A stretch of DNA of 64,000 bases, taken from Bacteroidales bacterium. Lineage in GTDB: Bacteria > Bacteroidota > Bacteroidia > Bacteroidales > UBA4417. Below are positions 43,156-53,376 of the stretch, piece after piece. Below the pieces are notes generated by a model. That model made no database searches. It worked only from the letters and a program-made list of their open reading frames with translations, and was not told the DNA's origin. The position numbers and the translations under genes were made by a program. How positions within the stretch are numbered: the first letter of the stretch is position 1; each line of letters opens with the position of its first letter. The stretch covers positions 1-64,000 of the forward strand of contig JADJHD010000031.1 in the NCBI GenBank assembly GCA_016707705.1, read 5' to 3'.

Positions 43156-43623
43156 GCTGCGGTATCCTGTATTTATTAGCTAAATTAATGTGAGTTCGAT
43201 ATACTTTGACGTGAGTTTGTTGAAAGAGAATACAGAAGTGATTGAAAGAGAAGGTAATAAGGTAGATTGTCGTTGTTTTATTATTGCTTAGGCTTTGTTA
43301 GAGAAGATGTTTGGTAATATCACATAACAAACCTTATTCTCTTTTCTTGACCTTAGTAACCTGAATAGCCACAATTGTATCGAGCCTTATTACCTTATTG
43401 ATTTTTAGCAATATGAAGACTGTATTCTTATTAAGTTATGTCGGGATCACGTTAAATTATGCTGAATCTTCTCAATTTTAAAACAAAACCTGAGATTGAA
43501 TTCAGACTGTAAAAGCCTGTCAACAAAATATTCGGTTACAACTGAAGAGACCCATTAACTCTACAACAGGATTTTTTTCGAAATGTTTCTACTGATATCA
43601 GCAAAAATCAAATTTTATCCGAA
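43156..43623. other. Intergenic region with inverted repeat
   Basis: A 468-bp gap. It contains a perfect 12-bp inverted repeat (AAGGTAATAAGG 43251-43262 and CCTTATTACCTT 43385-43396), reiterated GAAAGAGAA and ACCTTATTCTC words and otherwise A+T-rich sequence. No ORF, RNA or promoter was recognised. Confidence 0.5.
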
Positions 43624-43899
43624 TCAGAAGGTAAGCAGGAGATAAGTGACAATTGCTATAGCGCCAAATACAATACCCAGAATGGAGAAGACCTTTCTTT
43701 CGTATGCCAGTAGTCGATTGCATTCGCTGAGTTTTTCTTTCACTTCCTGAGTGTGAATCCCGCATTCCAGCGCTTCAGTATACAAGGCTTTTGCATTGCG
43801 GAAAATTTCAATGCGGAAGAAATCATCTCCCTGATGAATCAGTTCACTGTATTTTTTCTCAGCCGGACTGAGGTTTTCATTACTAATTGCATGAGCCAT
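43624..43899 (-). CDS. Small helical protein with C-terminal membrane anchor
   Basis: A 91-residue protein. Residues 1-65 form TPR-like helices (SPAEKKYSELIHQGDDFFRI, NAKALYTEALECGIHTQEVKEKLSECNRL), and one C-terminal segment (about 70-90, VFSILGIVFGAIAIVTYLLLTF) is a tail anchor. The start at 43899 (MAHAISNENLS) is preferred to an in-frame ATG at 43950. Family not recognised. It lies about 100 bp downstream of the flavoprotein gene on the same strand and may be co-transcribed with it. Confidence 0.6.
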   Translation of the reverse strand: MAHAISNENLSPAEKKYSELIHQGDDFFRIEIFRNAKALYTEALECGIHTQEVKEKLSECNRLLAYERKVFSILGIVFGAIAIVTYLLLTF

Positions 43900-43995
43900 A
43901 TAGAAAGATTTTATACTAACAAATATAGGTAAATCACAGCTGAATCCCAAATGGAATCAGTGGTTCATGAAATTCTGCATGTATGTATGTCTGAA

Positions 43996-45189
43996 CTACT
44001 GATTGCGTTCTTCAATTGCCCTGCTCACCCTGCAAGCCATGGAATAGCATGCCTGCAGCAGAAATCCTCCGGTTGGTGCATCCCAGTTCGTCATTTCGCC
44101 GATTGCAAAGAGATTAGGATTCCTGACAAGTGAAAAATCTGAGTTCAGTTCAGTAACTGCCAGTCCACCAACACTGGAAATGGCTTCTTCTATTGGTCGC
44201 AGTGACTCTATCTTCAATGGCAGCTTTTTGATTGCTGCTGCAAACTCCAGGGAGTTCAGATAGGTTTCTTTGGAGGTTAATGCCTTGGCAAGAGCCATCT
44301 GCAACGGATTGAGGTTTAATGCTTCGGCGTATTTTTGTGGCTTGATATTTTTCCCTGAAAGCTTCAGTTTCAGCTGTTCAACGCTGCTGTTAGGCTTGAG
44401 ATCAAGTTCGATGATTACCGTTTCATTTTTATTGAGTCCTTCCCTAATCAAGGGAATCAGGGGGTACAATGCGTATCCTTCCAGACCTGTTTCGGTGAGA
44501 ACGGCTTCTCCCTTACTGCTTTTATCCTTGAAGCTAATACTGATGTTCTTCAGGGGTTTTCCTGTGTGAAATCTTGATATTGACTCAGGCCATTGAATGT
44601 TAACACCACAATTGGAAGCTTCAAGGGGCAGAATCGCAAATCCCGCATTTCTGAATTGCTCAAGCCAGCTGCCATCGGAGCCGGTTTGAGGCCAGGAAGC
44701 ACCTCCCAGGGCAAAAATATGATAGTCGGCTTCTGCAGATTCATCCACCCCTTTGGTTTCGATCTGTGGCTTCAGTTCTGTGTTGAAACCTGCAAACCTG
44801 GATTTCATCCTGAATTCAACTCCTGCAGCCTGAAGCTTTTTCTTGAAATTCTGTAGAATACTCTTCGAATTGTTGCCCTTCTCCGGAAATACCTTACCGC
44901 TGCTTCCCGTATAGGTAGGAATACCGTTCTGCTCAAGCCACGACCTGAATGCGAGAGTATCATTTTCTCTCAAACTTTCATCAAGAAAACCCTCAGGAAT
45001 ATATTTAGGCAGCAGATCCTGAATTTCAGCATGATTGGTGATATTCAGTCCACCCTTTCCGGCTATCAGCAATTTCTGGCCAATATTTCTCTCCTTGTCG
45101 ACAACAATTACCTCATGATCCCTGCACAGCTTCATGGCTGCAAGGAGTCCTGCTGCACCTGCTCCATAAATCATGATTGTCTTTCTCAT
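43996..45189 (-). CDS. HI0933/BaiN-like FAD-dependent oxidoreductase
   Basis: A 397-residue flavoprotein. FAD binding begins with the Rossmann motif MIYGAGAAGLLAAMKLC (about 6-22); KLLIAGKGGLNITNHAE is the family-typical HI0933 segment, and VGGLAVTELNSDF plus NLFAIGEMTNWDAPTGGFLLQACYSM mark the C-terminal FAD contact. Some members (BaiN) reduce bile acid intermediates, but the general substrate is unknown. No signal peptide. Confidence 0.9.
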   Translation of the reverse strand: MRKTIMIYGAGAAGLLAAMKLCRDHEVIVVDKERNIGQKLLIAGKGGLNITNHAEIQDLLPKYIPEGFLDESLRENDTLAFRSWLEQNGIPTYTGSSGKVFPEKGNNSKSILQNFKKKLQAAGVEFRMKSRFAGFNTELKPQIETKGVDESAEADYHIFALGGASWPQTGSDGSWLEQFRNAGFAILPLEASNCGVNIQWPESISRFHTGKPLKNISISFKDKSSKGEAVLTETGLEGYALYPLIPLIREGLNKNETVIIELDLKPNSSVEQLKLKLSGKNIKPQKYAEALNLNPLQMALAKALTSKETYLNSLEFAAAIKKLPLKIESLRPIEEAISSVGGLAVTELNSDFSLVRNPNLFAIGEMTNWDAPTGGFLLQACYSMACRVSRAIEERNQ

Positions 45190-45289
45190 GGGTGCAGTTT
45201 CAGATTATCAGATAAGGGAAATTAATTCAGGTCAATGCGAAGAGGATCAACCCCCGGGAATTAAACCATCAAAAAGGAGCAACAGAGTT

Positions 45290-46567
45290 TTATCTGTTGG
45301 TTATCAGAAGCTTCTGGTATTGAATGCCGTTCTTTGAAGAGCTAGCCTTCAGCAGGTAGATTCCTTCTGTGAGATGAGGGATGGTGATGGTTTCACCCAA
45401 TCTGACGTTTGTATCCAGACAGATTTTTCCGTTAAGGCTGAAAAGTTGAATCTGATAGGTAGTAGCCGGTGACAGTCCCATCAATTCAACCACTGAGCCA
45501 GCCTGAATCGGATTGGGCAACAAAATGGATGGCTTGCTGATTTCCTGAATTCCGAATACTTCATGCTGTGAGAAGTAATTTTCGTCCAGCTGGAAGTTTA
45601 CCCATGCCGATTGTCCTGCTGACCAATGCTGAATAGTTTTGGTCAATACCTGACTATCCTGATAGGTGTAAAGAAGCTGTATGGCATTTGTCCAGGCAGC
45701 CCCGTTCCACGTTTGCATAATGTTGGTTTCAGTGAGCCCTGCTGTGGTGTATGTTAAAGCATATTTCTCAGTATCAACCCATGAGCCGGAAGAGCTGTTG
45801 TATTCCTTTGCCAGTATTCCGGTTCTCAAGCCGGAGCCGTTATAGGTGTATTCTTCCATTGAAGAAGGCAGCCATGATTGGGTCAGAGCTTCCCATAGTT
45901 CGAAATTCCTTTTGCTGGCCTTTCCGGATACATAAGTGTAAACAAACCGGCTATTGTTTTCCCAGGAATTGAGAGAACTATTGAAAGTCTGGAGTAATTC
46001 GGTGGTAACCTGATTTGAAGAATTATAGGTATACGACTGCTTTTCGGAAGTCAGCCAGTTGCCAAGAGTGGTGCTCCAATTGCTGATGATGATGGACTGA
46101 AGTACATTCAGTGTATCATAGAAGTAATCATAACGAAGGGCATTTTTCCATGCTCCGAGCTGGGAATCCCACTGCCTGTTGGTTATCAGCCTCAACTGTG
46201 AACCAACATAATTCAATGTATCAGAGGAGTAGTTTTTCCAGTTGCCATTTTTGTCGACTGATTTATTCAGACTGTAAACCAGCATTCCACCTGAATCGTA
46301 GGTGAAGTAGGTCCTTGTAGTAAGCTTATAGCTAAGGGCAATTGTATCGTAGCGGCTTCCGTGAGATGAATCGGCAAGAAGCTTGGTTTCCAGACTGTTC
46401 TTCAGAACGGCTCCACCAAGGCTGCCTGGAAGTGGAAGAAACTGAATACCTGAGGTATACTGCTGATCGTTGACTGTGCAACGTGAATTAGTTGGAAGAT
46501 TTTGCGCAGTGGTTGATAGGGAGTATACTAGAAGGAACAAGAAACTGCAGCGAAGGTACTTGGTCAT
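45290..46567 (-). CDS. T9SS cargo protein with YD-like repeats and C-terminal sorting domain
   Basis: A 425-residue secreted protein. Signal peptide (about 1-21, VYSLSTTAQ). The middle (about 60-335) is a series of about 37-residue repeats, each with an aromatic YTY, a turn with Gly or Asn, and a Trp (YTYNSSNQVTTELLQTFNSS, YTYNGSGLRTGILAKEYNSS, YTYQDSQVLTKTIQHWSAG); they resemble Rhs/YD-like beta repeats. The last about 80 residues form a type A type IX secretion signal (ILLPNPIQAGSVVELMGL, IYLLKASSSKNGIQYQKLLI). The product is predicted to be carried across the outer membrane and attached to the cell surface. Function unknown. Confidence 0.82.
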   Translation of the reverse strand: MTKYLRCSFLFLLVYSLSTTAQNLPTNSRCTVNDQQYTSGIQFLPLPGSLGGAVLKNSLETKLLADSSHGSRYDTIALSYKLTTRTYFTYDSGGMLVYSLNKSVDKNGNWKNYSSDTLNYVGSQLRLITNRQWDSQLGAWKNALRYDYFYDTLNVLQSIIISNWSTTLGNWLTSEKQSYTYNSSNQVTTELLQTFNSSLNSWENNSRFVYTYVSGKASKRNFELWEALTQSWLPSSMEEYTYNGSGLRTGILAKEYNSSSGSWVDTEKYALTYTTAGLTETNIMQTWNGAAWTNAIQLLYTYQDSQVLTKTIQHWSAGQSAWVNFQLDENYFSQHEVFGIQEISKPSILLPNPIQAGSVVELMGLSPATTYQIQLFSLNGKICLDTNVRLGETITIPHLTEGIYLLKASSSKNGIQYQKLLITNR

Positions 46568-46771
46568 GGTATTTATGTGTTAAACAGGTTTGGGTTTATG
46601 TGAACTTTTGTAAACTGAGATCAAAATTACAGGAAATAGTATTGTTGCCGATTTTTCGTTTAAAAATGCATTAACAATTCCTTGTTCATGAAGAATTTCC
46701 GCCATCCAACAATAAAAATTCGGGTTTTTAGAAATCACCCCTGCTTTTTTCTGCCTCTGTCATAAAAGCGA

Positions 46772-46797
46772 ACGGGATCTCCTCTCGAAGATCCCGT
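46772..46797 (-). terminator. Possible terminator hairpin after the M3 peptidase gene
   Basis: ACGGGATCT/AGATCCCGT (46772-46797) with an 8-base loop, 25 bp beyond the peptidase stop. On the minus strand only TCGCTTTTA follows, so the T tract is weak. Confidence 0.55.
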
Positions 46798-46821
46798 CAG
46801 TTTTTCATAAGCCAATAATAA

Positions 46822-48911
46822 TTATTTCAATCCCCTGCGTTCGAGCAAGGCATTTACATCTGGGTCTTTTCCACCGGTGAACTGTCTGTACAGCTTCATG
46901 GCATCTTCAGTGCCACCCTTTTCGAGGATATTCTTTCTGAAGCTGTCAGCGGTTTTCTTATCGAAGATTCCATTCCTGGTGAAGTAGCTGAAGGCATCTG
47001 CATCCAGCACTTCTGCCCATACATAAGCATAATAACCGGCTGAATATCCGCCTGCGAATATGTGCTGGAAGTAGGAACTGTTGTATCGGGGAGGAATGGC
47101 AGAGATTAGGCCTAACTTATCCATTTCGGCTTTTTCAAATTCCTGAGTGTTTATGGCTGCCGGATAGGTTAATGAATGAAACTTCATATCCAGTATTGCT
47201 GCAGCAAGATATTCCGTGGTTACGAAGCCCATATTGAATTTGGAGGCATTCTTCATTTTTGTGACCAGAGATTCAGGGATAACTTCTCCTGTTTTGTAAT
47301 GCTTTGCATAAACCTTCAGCATTTCCGGTTCGCTTGCCCAGTTTTCCATAATCTGTGATGGAAGTTCCACGAAATCGCGTGGGACTGATGTGCCTGAGAG
47401 GCTTGCATAGGTGCAGCGTGTCAGCATTCCGTGCATTGCATGACCAAATTCATGGAAGAAGGTTGAAACATCGTCCCAGCTCAGTAAAGTGGGCTGAGTG
47501 GAGGTAGGAGCAGGGAAGTTGAAATTGATTGAAATTACAGGGCGGATATCCTTGCCGTTTTCCATTTTCTGATCCCTGTAGTTATTCATCCATGCACCTG
47601 AACGCTTTGAGGGTCCGGCATAATAATCAAGGTACAGAATTCCTGCCAGCTTGCCGTCAGCTTCCAGTACCTCATAAGTCTCAACTTGCTTATTGTATAC
47701 AGGAAGATCATTGCGTTTTACAAATTTAAGTCCGAAAAGTCGGGTAGCAGAATAGAAAACTCCTTTCTTAACACTGTCCACATGGAAGTAAGGCTTCATG
47801 GCTTCCTCATTGAGGTTGAACTTTTCCATTCTTACCTTTTCTGCATAGTAGAACCAATCCCAAGGCTGGATTTTGAAGCTTCCGCCTTCCTTTTTTACCA
47901 TTGCCTGCATATCGGCTTCTTCAACCTTTGCCATGGCAATTGCAGGTTTCCAAACTTTTCAAGCAGCAGGAACACATTCTCCGGTGTTTTGGCCATATTA
48001 TCATCAAGCACATATGCGGCATGACTGGCAAAGCCCATCAGTCTGGCTTTTTCTGCCCTCAGTGATGTTATTTCAGCAATGATGGCATTGTTATCCCATT
48101 TACCTCCGTTGCATCTGGCCAGGAAATACTCATACAATTGTTTGCGCAGAGCCCTGTTTTCGGCATAGGTAATGAAGGGCATGACGGTCGTCTTGCTCAG
48201 TCCAAAGATCCACTTGTTCTCCAGCCCTTTTGCTCTTGCCTTATCGGCAGCTGCCTGAACCAGATCAGAAGGTAATCCTGCAAGGTCAGATTCCTTGTCC
48301 ACGGTCATGTAATACCCGTTAGTGGCATTCAGGACATTCTCACCATATTGAACAGTCAGGACAGAAAGCCTTGAATTGATCTCCATGACTCTTTTCTTCT
48401 TGACCTCATCAAGGGCAGCTCCATTACGGATAAACCGCTTGTAGGATTCATCCAGAAGCTTGAGCTGCTCCGGCTTCAGTTTAAGACTGGCTTTCTTATC
48501 ATAAATAGCTTTAACCCTGTTGAATAGTTTTTCATTCATGAAGATGCCGTCATAATGCTCCGAAAGGATAGGAGAGGAGGTTTTGTCAACCTGCTGCAGA
48601 TCTTCTGATGTATTGGATGATGTCAGAACTCCAAGAATAACTATGGAGCGATACAGCACCTGCCCTGAATTCTCAAGGGCAACAATTGTGTTTTCAAAGG
48701 TTGCAGGCTGCTTGTTGCTGATTATTTTTTCAATTTCTACTTTATGCTGGCGTATTCCTTCTTCGATGGCTGGCATGAAATCAGCCGTTTTGATCTTGTC
48801 AAAAGGTGGAACATTGAATGGAGTATTCCATTGTGCAGCAAGGAAAGGATTTTGGGAAATCGCACTTAAACTCATGATAATCAATGCAATGAATGTGAAG
48901 GTATATTTCAT
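46822..48911 (-). CDS. M3 family oligopeptidase (Dcp-like), frameshifted
   Basis: A zinc metallopeptidase of the thimet oligopeptidase/peptidyl-dipeptidase Dcp group, exported (signal peptide about 1-20, LSAISQ). Catalytic HEFGH is in VSTFFHEFGHAMHGML, near residue 487, with a downstream Glu in ELPSQIMENWASEPE. Two overlapping frames cover it: 48911-47895 (N-terminal 320 residues) and 47934-46822. They join by adding one C at the CAAACTTTTC site (47955), giving LLLEKVWKPAIAMAKVEEADM. The normal length (about 697 residues) is then restored. The protein cleaves short peptides, probably in the periplasm. Confidence 0.9.
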
Positions 48912-49038
48912 GGTATCTGATTTAAAAAACGGGTAAATATAGTTGGAATTCCAAGGACTGCCAACATCTGAAAAAGAATGATTCCTTATGATGAGAATTG
49001 CTGTTCTTCCTTCAGAAATAATGGGTTTTCCCTTTAGT

Positions 49039-50371
49039 TCAGAAGTTCAAATGCTCAACAATCAGGATGCGGGTGTTCATTACAGGGTTTCGGTGCAGGT
49101 AAACCAGATGTGAATCATAGATTCTGACCTTGTCGGGGAATGTCTGCTGCATCTCATGAATATTCAGTCCGGGACGACCGTTGGTCAGGTTCAGTGGGCG
49201 AAGGTACATTCCTCTTTTCTTGTTCCTGAATAATGCGTAGGGCTTATTTGATTTATCATCCCTGATGCAGGTCTTCTGAAATTCCTTGGAGAAATCCGGC
49301 AGCAGATTGGAATAAAGGACTTCTCCATCAGGTCTCATTGCCTGGAAGAGTCCTATCATATGGTCAAATATGAAAATGCTGTCATTGAAAGAACAAACCT
49401 GAACGTTTAGGGGCATTTCCATCAGCTTGAGAACGAGCATGGGATCAGGTCCCTTCATGCTCACATGCCGGTCAAGTGATGCAAGTGAACTGGTTTCATA
49501 GGCTGGCCGACTGACTTCAAAACCCAGTCCAGCATGTGCCGGACCATTTCCTGTCAGGTCCTGGCAATAAAGCATTCCGAGCTTATCCGATTGCTGATAA
49601 ATGAGATCTCGCTTGCCCTTTTGAATGATCCAGAAGGAAAGTGACTTATTGTAATCCCCATTCTGCTGCTGCAGTATTCCCTTACTGGTCATAGCAATGC
49701 ATGGCGACATGATTTGCTCATATCTTGGTCTGTAGACGGCAGCCCTGATATTGCATTCATGTTTTGTGGCCCTGATTTCATATACCGAATCCCTGGAACA
49801 GATATAAACCTGCCCAAGGAAATCACGGGTAAGACTATTGCAGTCATTCATGTTTTCAGGAAGACTGCAGTTCCAATCGAGTGTCCCATGCAAATCGGTG
49901 CGTATCAGCTGCTTGCCTGATCCCTGATTTCGAGCCTGTAAATATTCCCTCAGATACATCAAAGTCGAGAAGGTATCTGAATGCATGATCTCTTTTTCCT
50001 GAAATCTCAACAGTCTGCAGATTAATGGATTGCTTCTCCATCAGGATGTTGAGCTGTATGCCGCCAACAGCAAATGCCTCTTTTTTTACAAGGATGGTTT
50101 TTGACTCATAACCGACATACGTGCAATGCAGGGTGTCACCAGCCCGGCATTCCAGACTGAATAATCCTTGCTGGTCGCTGGAAGTTCCGGACGCAGGTTT
50201 GCCCAGTAGAATGATATTCACTCCCTGAAGAGGTTGACGGTTAAAATCCAGGATTCGCCCTCTCAAAAGCTGAGATTGTGCTGAAGCATGAAAAGCCAGA
50301 CATAGAATTATTGCAAACAGGAAGATACCTGATTGCATGCCTGCGAAGCATTTTAACTGCCGGCTCAACAT
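49039..50371 (-). CDS. CarboxypepD_reg-like surface protein with unclassified C-terminal domain, frameshifted
   Basis: A secreted protein of about 443 residues in two frames (50371-49856 and 50010-49039). The first encodes a signal peptide (about 16-32, LFAIILCLAFHASAQ) and a CarboxypepD_reg-like domain (LLRGRILDFNRQPLQGVNI, GDTLHCTYVGYESKTILVKK). The second carries a domain with beta-propeller-like strands (TLDWNCSLPENMNDCNSLT, FLGQVYICSRDSVYEIRATK) of a type often found after such a domain in Bacteroidota. The joint is about 49934: removing one G of the GG in ACAGGCTC (coding strand) gives IFTARNQGSGKQLIRTDL. Function unknown. Confidence 0.7.
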
Positions 50372-50554
50372 AACTGGCTAAAGATGAATCATACAAGTAT
50401 AGTGATTTTTGCCGGGAAAAGCTAATGCAATCGGTGACAATTCTGGAATCAGCGGTAAAATCAGGGATTTGGTGGTTGAATTGTCAGAGCACTACAATCC
50501 AACCTGAGCAGTCTCCGGATTAAAGAATGAAAATAGAGATTTGAACAGTTTCAG

Positions 50555-51007
50555 CTAACGCTTATAATTCTGTTCATAGGTTGAGATCCAATCCTGCACA
50601 CTAATCCTGCTTACCAGATCAGCGATCAGTTCGTAGGGAATATCTGCAGGTTTCTTGAAGCGGATGCATGATTTCCCCATATCCGGTTTCTTCTTTAGAA
50701 AGCTGGTATACTGTTCTGTGAACCAGTCCATGTGCAGTCCGGCATATAGTCCCATATGGTAAAAGGAGATATTCCCCTTTTGAGAAGCCAGTGAGATGAA
50801 AGGAAGTGGTAGTTTGGGATCACAATGGTATCCTGCCGGATATATGGAATGCGGAACGAACCAGAGGATCATGCCGTAACCCATGCCTTCTGCAAAGCCT
50901 GCTGGCAGGTTTTGCCTGATGGTTTCAACCAGGAGGTTCATCGATTCCTTGCGTTCATCTGGCAGTTCAGAAAGATATTGCTCTACGGTTTCGGCTTTGG
51001 ATTGCAT
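50555..51007 (-). CDS. DUF1801 domain protein
   Basis: A 150-residue cytoplasmic protein of the DUF1801 fold: AETVEQYLSELPDERKESM at the start, LPAGFAEGMGYGMILWFVP, ISFYHMGLYAGLHMDWF, and a conserved KSCIRFKKPADIPYELIADL. Function of the family is unknown. It is a single gene between the preceding surface protein and the AOR terminator, and differs in subgroup from the other DUF1801 gene in this window. Confidence 0.87.
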   Translation of the reverse strand: MQSKAETVEQYLSELPDERKESMNLLVETIRQNLPAGFAEGMGYGMILWFVPHSIYPAGYHCDPKLPLPFISLASQKGNISFYHMGLYAGLHMDWFTEQYTSFLKKKPDMGKSCIRFKKPADIPYELIADLVSRISVQDWISTYEQNYKR

Positions 51008-51082
51008 GGCTCAGTCAATTTATGAAGGATTGTATATGCTGAATAAACAACCAAATTGATGGAACTGTTTATTCCATCAGCT

Positions 51083-51120
51083 AAAAAAGCACCCGGACTC
51101 TTTAGGGAGTAGGGTGCTTT
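51083..51120 (-). terminator. Rho-independent terminator of the AOR gene
   Basis: AAAGCACCC (51086-51094) pairs with GGGTGCTTT (51112-51120), with an inner ACTC/GAGT pair; on the minus strand it ends in a run of six T. It stands about 66 bases after the AOR stop. Confidence 0.8.
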
Positions 51121-51185
51121 AGTGGTTGAGTTGGTTGGTATAATATTTCAGGTTGAAACAGATTTCGCTGTCCCTGTTCCTCAGT

Positions 51186-53342
51186 TTAAAGGAGAGGACT
51201 TACAACCTCAATAACTTCCGGAAGATCCATTCCCAGATCTTTCAGGTGTTCGAGTGTAGGCACTCCGTTGGGTGTCCAGCCACGGCGTTTGTAAACAGCA
51301 TCCAGCAGTTGCTCATAGCGGTTTTCCCTGTACTTGCGGGTGGCGGCCATTTTTTCCTGCAGGCTCATATTTGTTGGGTCGATGTTCTGAAGTTCCATCA
51401 GCTGCTTGTCATATCTTTCCTGGCGGCTGAGATATTCTTCCTCAGTTACTGGTCCACAGGCGCGGTATGGCTGTGCATCATGCTTGCGGAGTCCCTTGCC
51501 CATGCGAATATTGAACACACGCTGGAAATTGTAAACCCGCTCGCTCTGACGAATCATGGCTTTCTTGTCGAATTCTTCAATACCTGTTACGGCTTTGTAA
51601 ATGGTAACGTAGTTGTCAACATGTTCAGGGACCTTTGCGGGTTCATCAGTTTGTGCATTGTCCTCAGGTTCAACGTCGTTCCATGGCAATTTGCACAATC
51701 CCTGCAGTCCGAACCAGGTACGGAACATTGGGAAATAATGCAGTGCTTCAGCTTTCTTCTCAAAGGTTGGAATCTGGTTGTTTACCATATCCATGAAGAT
51801 CAGCCAGGCTTCATCATGCTGAGGACCTTTATTGGTCATTGCATAACCACCCTGCTGAGCCAGTGATTCCTTTGAAACATACTGTGAATACTCAAGTCCC
51901 TTGTTTTCCATTCCGATGTCTTGCATGAAGGCAGCATCTCCCCATCCCTGGGCAGCGAAATATTCCTTCATTTTCTTAACACCTTGTCCGGCAATTACGC
52001 CAAAGCCTTCTCCCTTCGCAACCTGATGCAGAAGTTCCATTGCTGTATCAGCGTTGCCGAAATTCAGTTTCAGGCCACCGGTTCTTTCTTCGTTCAGGAT
52101 ACCATTTTCGAAGCATTCCATAACAAAACCCAGAATGGTTCCCCAGGAAATGGTGCATATGCCGTAGGTATCGCAGTAGAAATTGGATTCAATGGTGAAA
52201 TCAGGATTGAAGATACCGGCAATGGAGCCCAGTGATGAAGTTGATTCATATTCCGGTCCGTCGACTATAACCCTGCTGTCCTTGTATGGACCTGAGCGGA
52301 GTAGGTAATTGTCGACACCCTTGGCACATGACATATTGCAGCCAATCCAGCAGCCGTCAGGTACTCCCTGGGTGAAATAGGACTTCCATACCTCCCCATT
52401 GATTTTATGGGTATCAGGATGCTTACCGAACTTGAAATTATTTACAGGTAGCAGGTCATAGTCATCCATAACATGGGTAAGGTGGGCGGTACCCTTGCTG
52501 CGCATTTCGCATTGCTTGTCGTCAAGCTCGCGCATTTCCTTATTGAAACGTTTACCTCTTTCCATGATGGCTTCGAGGTTCACGACATTATTCCTGTTTC
52601 CGGTTACTCCTTTTGAATGGGCAACAATGGCCTTGATCTTTTTATCCCTGAGAACGGTTCCGATTCCACCTCTTCCGGCTTGTTTCAGCCTCACGAGTTT
52701 GCGGCGCATATCAAAGAAGCTGAAATTGAGCATTCCGATCAGTGAATGGTCGGCTGCTGTACCGGCAGAAACAACGGCAACATTTACCCTGTCCTTTTCA
52801 TGCAATGCAAGGGTCTCGGTAAGGTATTCAGCGAGAAGATGGCTGTCGGCGGCTTCATCAGAAGCTTCGTATATCTCAATAACTTCACGGGTTTCATCAA
52901 CGAGGATGATTACATCCTTATCTGCCTTTCCCTGTATTTCAAGGGAGTCGAATCCTGCAAATTTCAGGAAAGGTCCAAAGTATCCGCCTACATTGCTGTC
53001 GACGGGAATATCAGTCTGAGGTGATAGGGTAACAACAAGTGATTTTCCGGTTCCGCTATACTGTGTAATACCGCAGATGGGCCCCATGCTGATTACTATC
53101 TCATTTTCGGGATCGTTCCAGCGGGTGGTAGGTTTGGTTGCATCCCAGAGAAGCCTGAGGCCAAAGCCCTTGCCTCCGGTGAACTTTTGCTTCATCTCCG
53201 GACTTACCGGTTTTTCCTTAATGTTGCCATCCCCAACGTTTACGTAGAGGGTCCTGTTGTTGTAGCCCTTGTCGATGGGAGCCCAGTTATACTTGTATGA
53301 GTATAAAAGTTTGTGCTTTTCGGTGAATGCTTCAAAACTCAT
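51186..53342 (-). CDS. Aldehyde:ferredoxin oxidoreductase, tungsten/molybdopterin family
   Basis: A 718-residue AOR-family enzyme which oxidises aldehydes or related substrates with ferredoxin as partner and binds a tungsto-bispterin and a [4Fe-4S] cluster. The N-terminal domain is clear (RTLYVNVGDGNIKEKPVSPE, GGKGFGLRLLWD, GTGKSLVVTLSPQTDIP, AGRGGIGTVLRDKKIKAIV). Cluster ligands are probably the cysteines in PDGCWIGCNMSCAKGVD (spacing C-X3-C-X3-C, near 333-341) plus the Cys in QGLCKLPWND. It is divergent from a ThiF/ThiS-type pair that may make or sulfurate its cofactor. A well-placed promoter and a terminator bound the transcript. Confidence 0.93.
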   Translation of the reverse strand: MSFEAFTEKHKLLYSYKYNWAPIDKGYNNRTLYVNVGDGNIKEKPVSPEMKQKFTGGKGFGLRLLWDATKPTTRWNDPENEIVISMGPICGITQYSGTGKSLVVTLSPQTDIPVDSNVGGYFGPFLKFAGFDSLEIQGKADKDVIILVDETREVIEIYEASDEAADSHLLAEYLTETLALHEKDRVNVAVVSAGTAADHSLIGMLNFSFFDMRRKLVRLKQAGRGGIGTVLRDKKIKAIVAHSKGVTGNRNNVVNLEAIMERGKRFNKEMRELDDKQCEMRSKGTAHLTHVMDDYDLLPVNNFKFGKHPDTHKINGEVWKSYFTQGVPDGCWIGCNMSCAKGVDNYLLRSGPYKDSRVIVDGPEYESTSSLGSIAGIFNPDFTIESNFYCDTYGICTISWGTILGFVMECFENGILNEERTGGLKLNFGNADTAMELLHQVAKGEGFGVIAGQGVKKMKEYFAAQGWGDAAFMQDIGMENKGLEYSQYVSKESLAQQGGYAMTNKGPQHDEAWLIFMDMVNNQIPTFEKKAEALHYFPMFRTWFGLQGLCKLPWNDVEPEDNAQTDEPAKVPEHVDNYVTIYKAVTGIEEFDKKAMIRQSERVYNFQRVFNIRMGKGLRKHDAQPYRACGPVTEEEYLSRQERYDKQLMELQNIDPTNMSLQEKMAATRKYRENRYEQLLDAVYKRRGWTPNGVPTLEHLKDLGMDLPEVIEVVSPLL

Positions 53343-53376
53343 GGTTCAGATCGTTATTTAGCTGTGAATGGATTCA

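Noticed and set aside
47895..47960. Programmed ribosomal frameshift in the M3 peptidase
   Set aside because: No slippery heptamer with a following stem, and the same type of break is seen in four other unrelated genes, which favours sequence error.
51153..51866. Plus-strand frame of 237 codons
   Set aside because: It lies antisense to the well-supported AOR gene, with no family resemblance or start signal.
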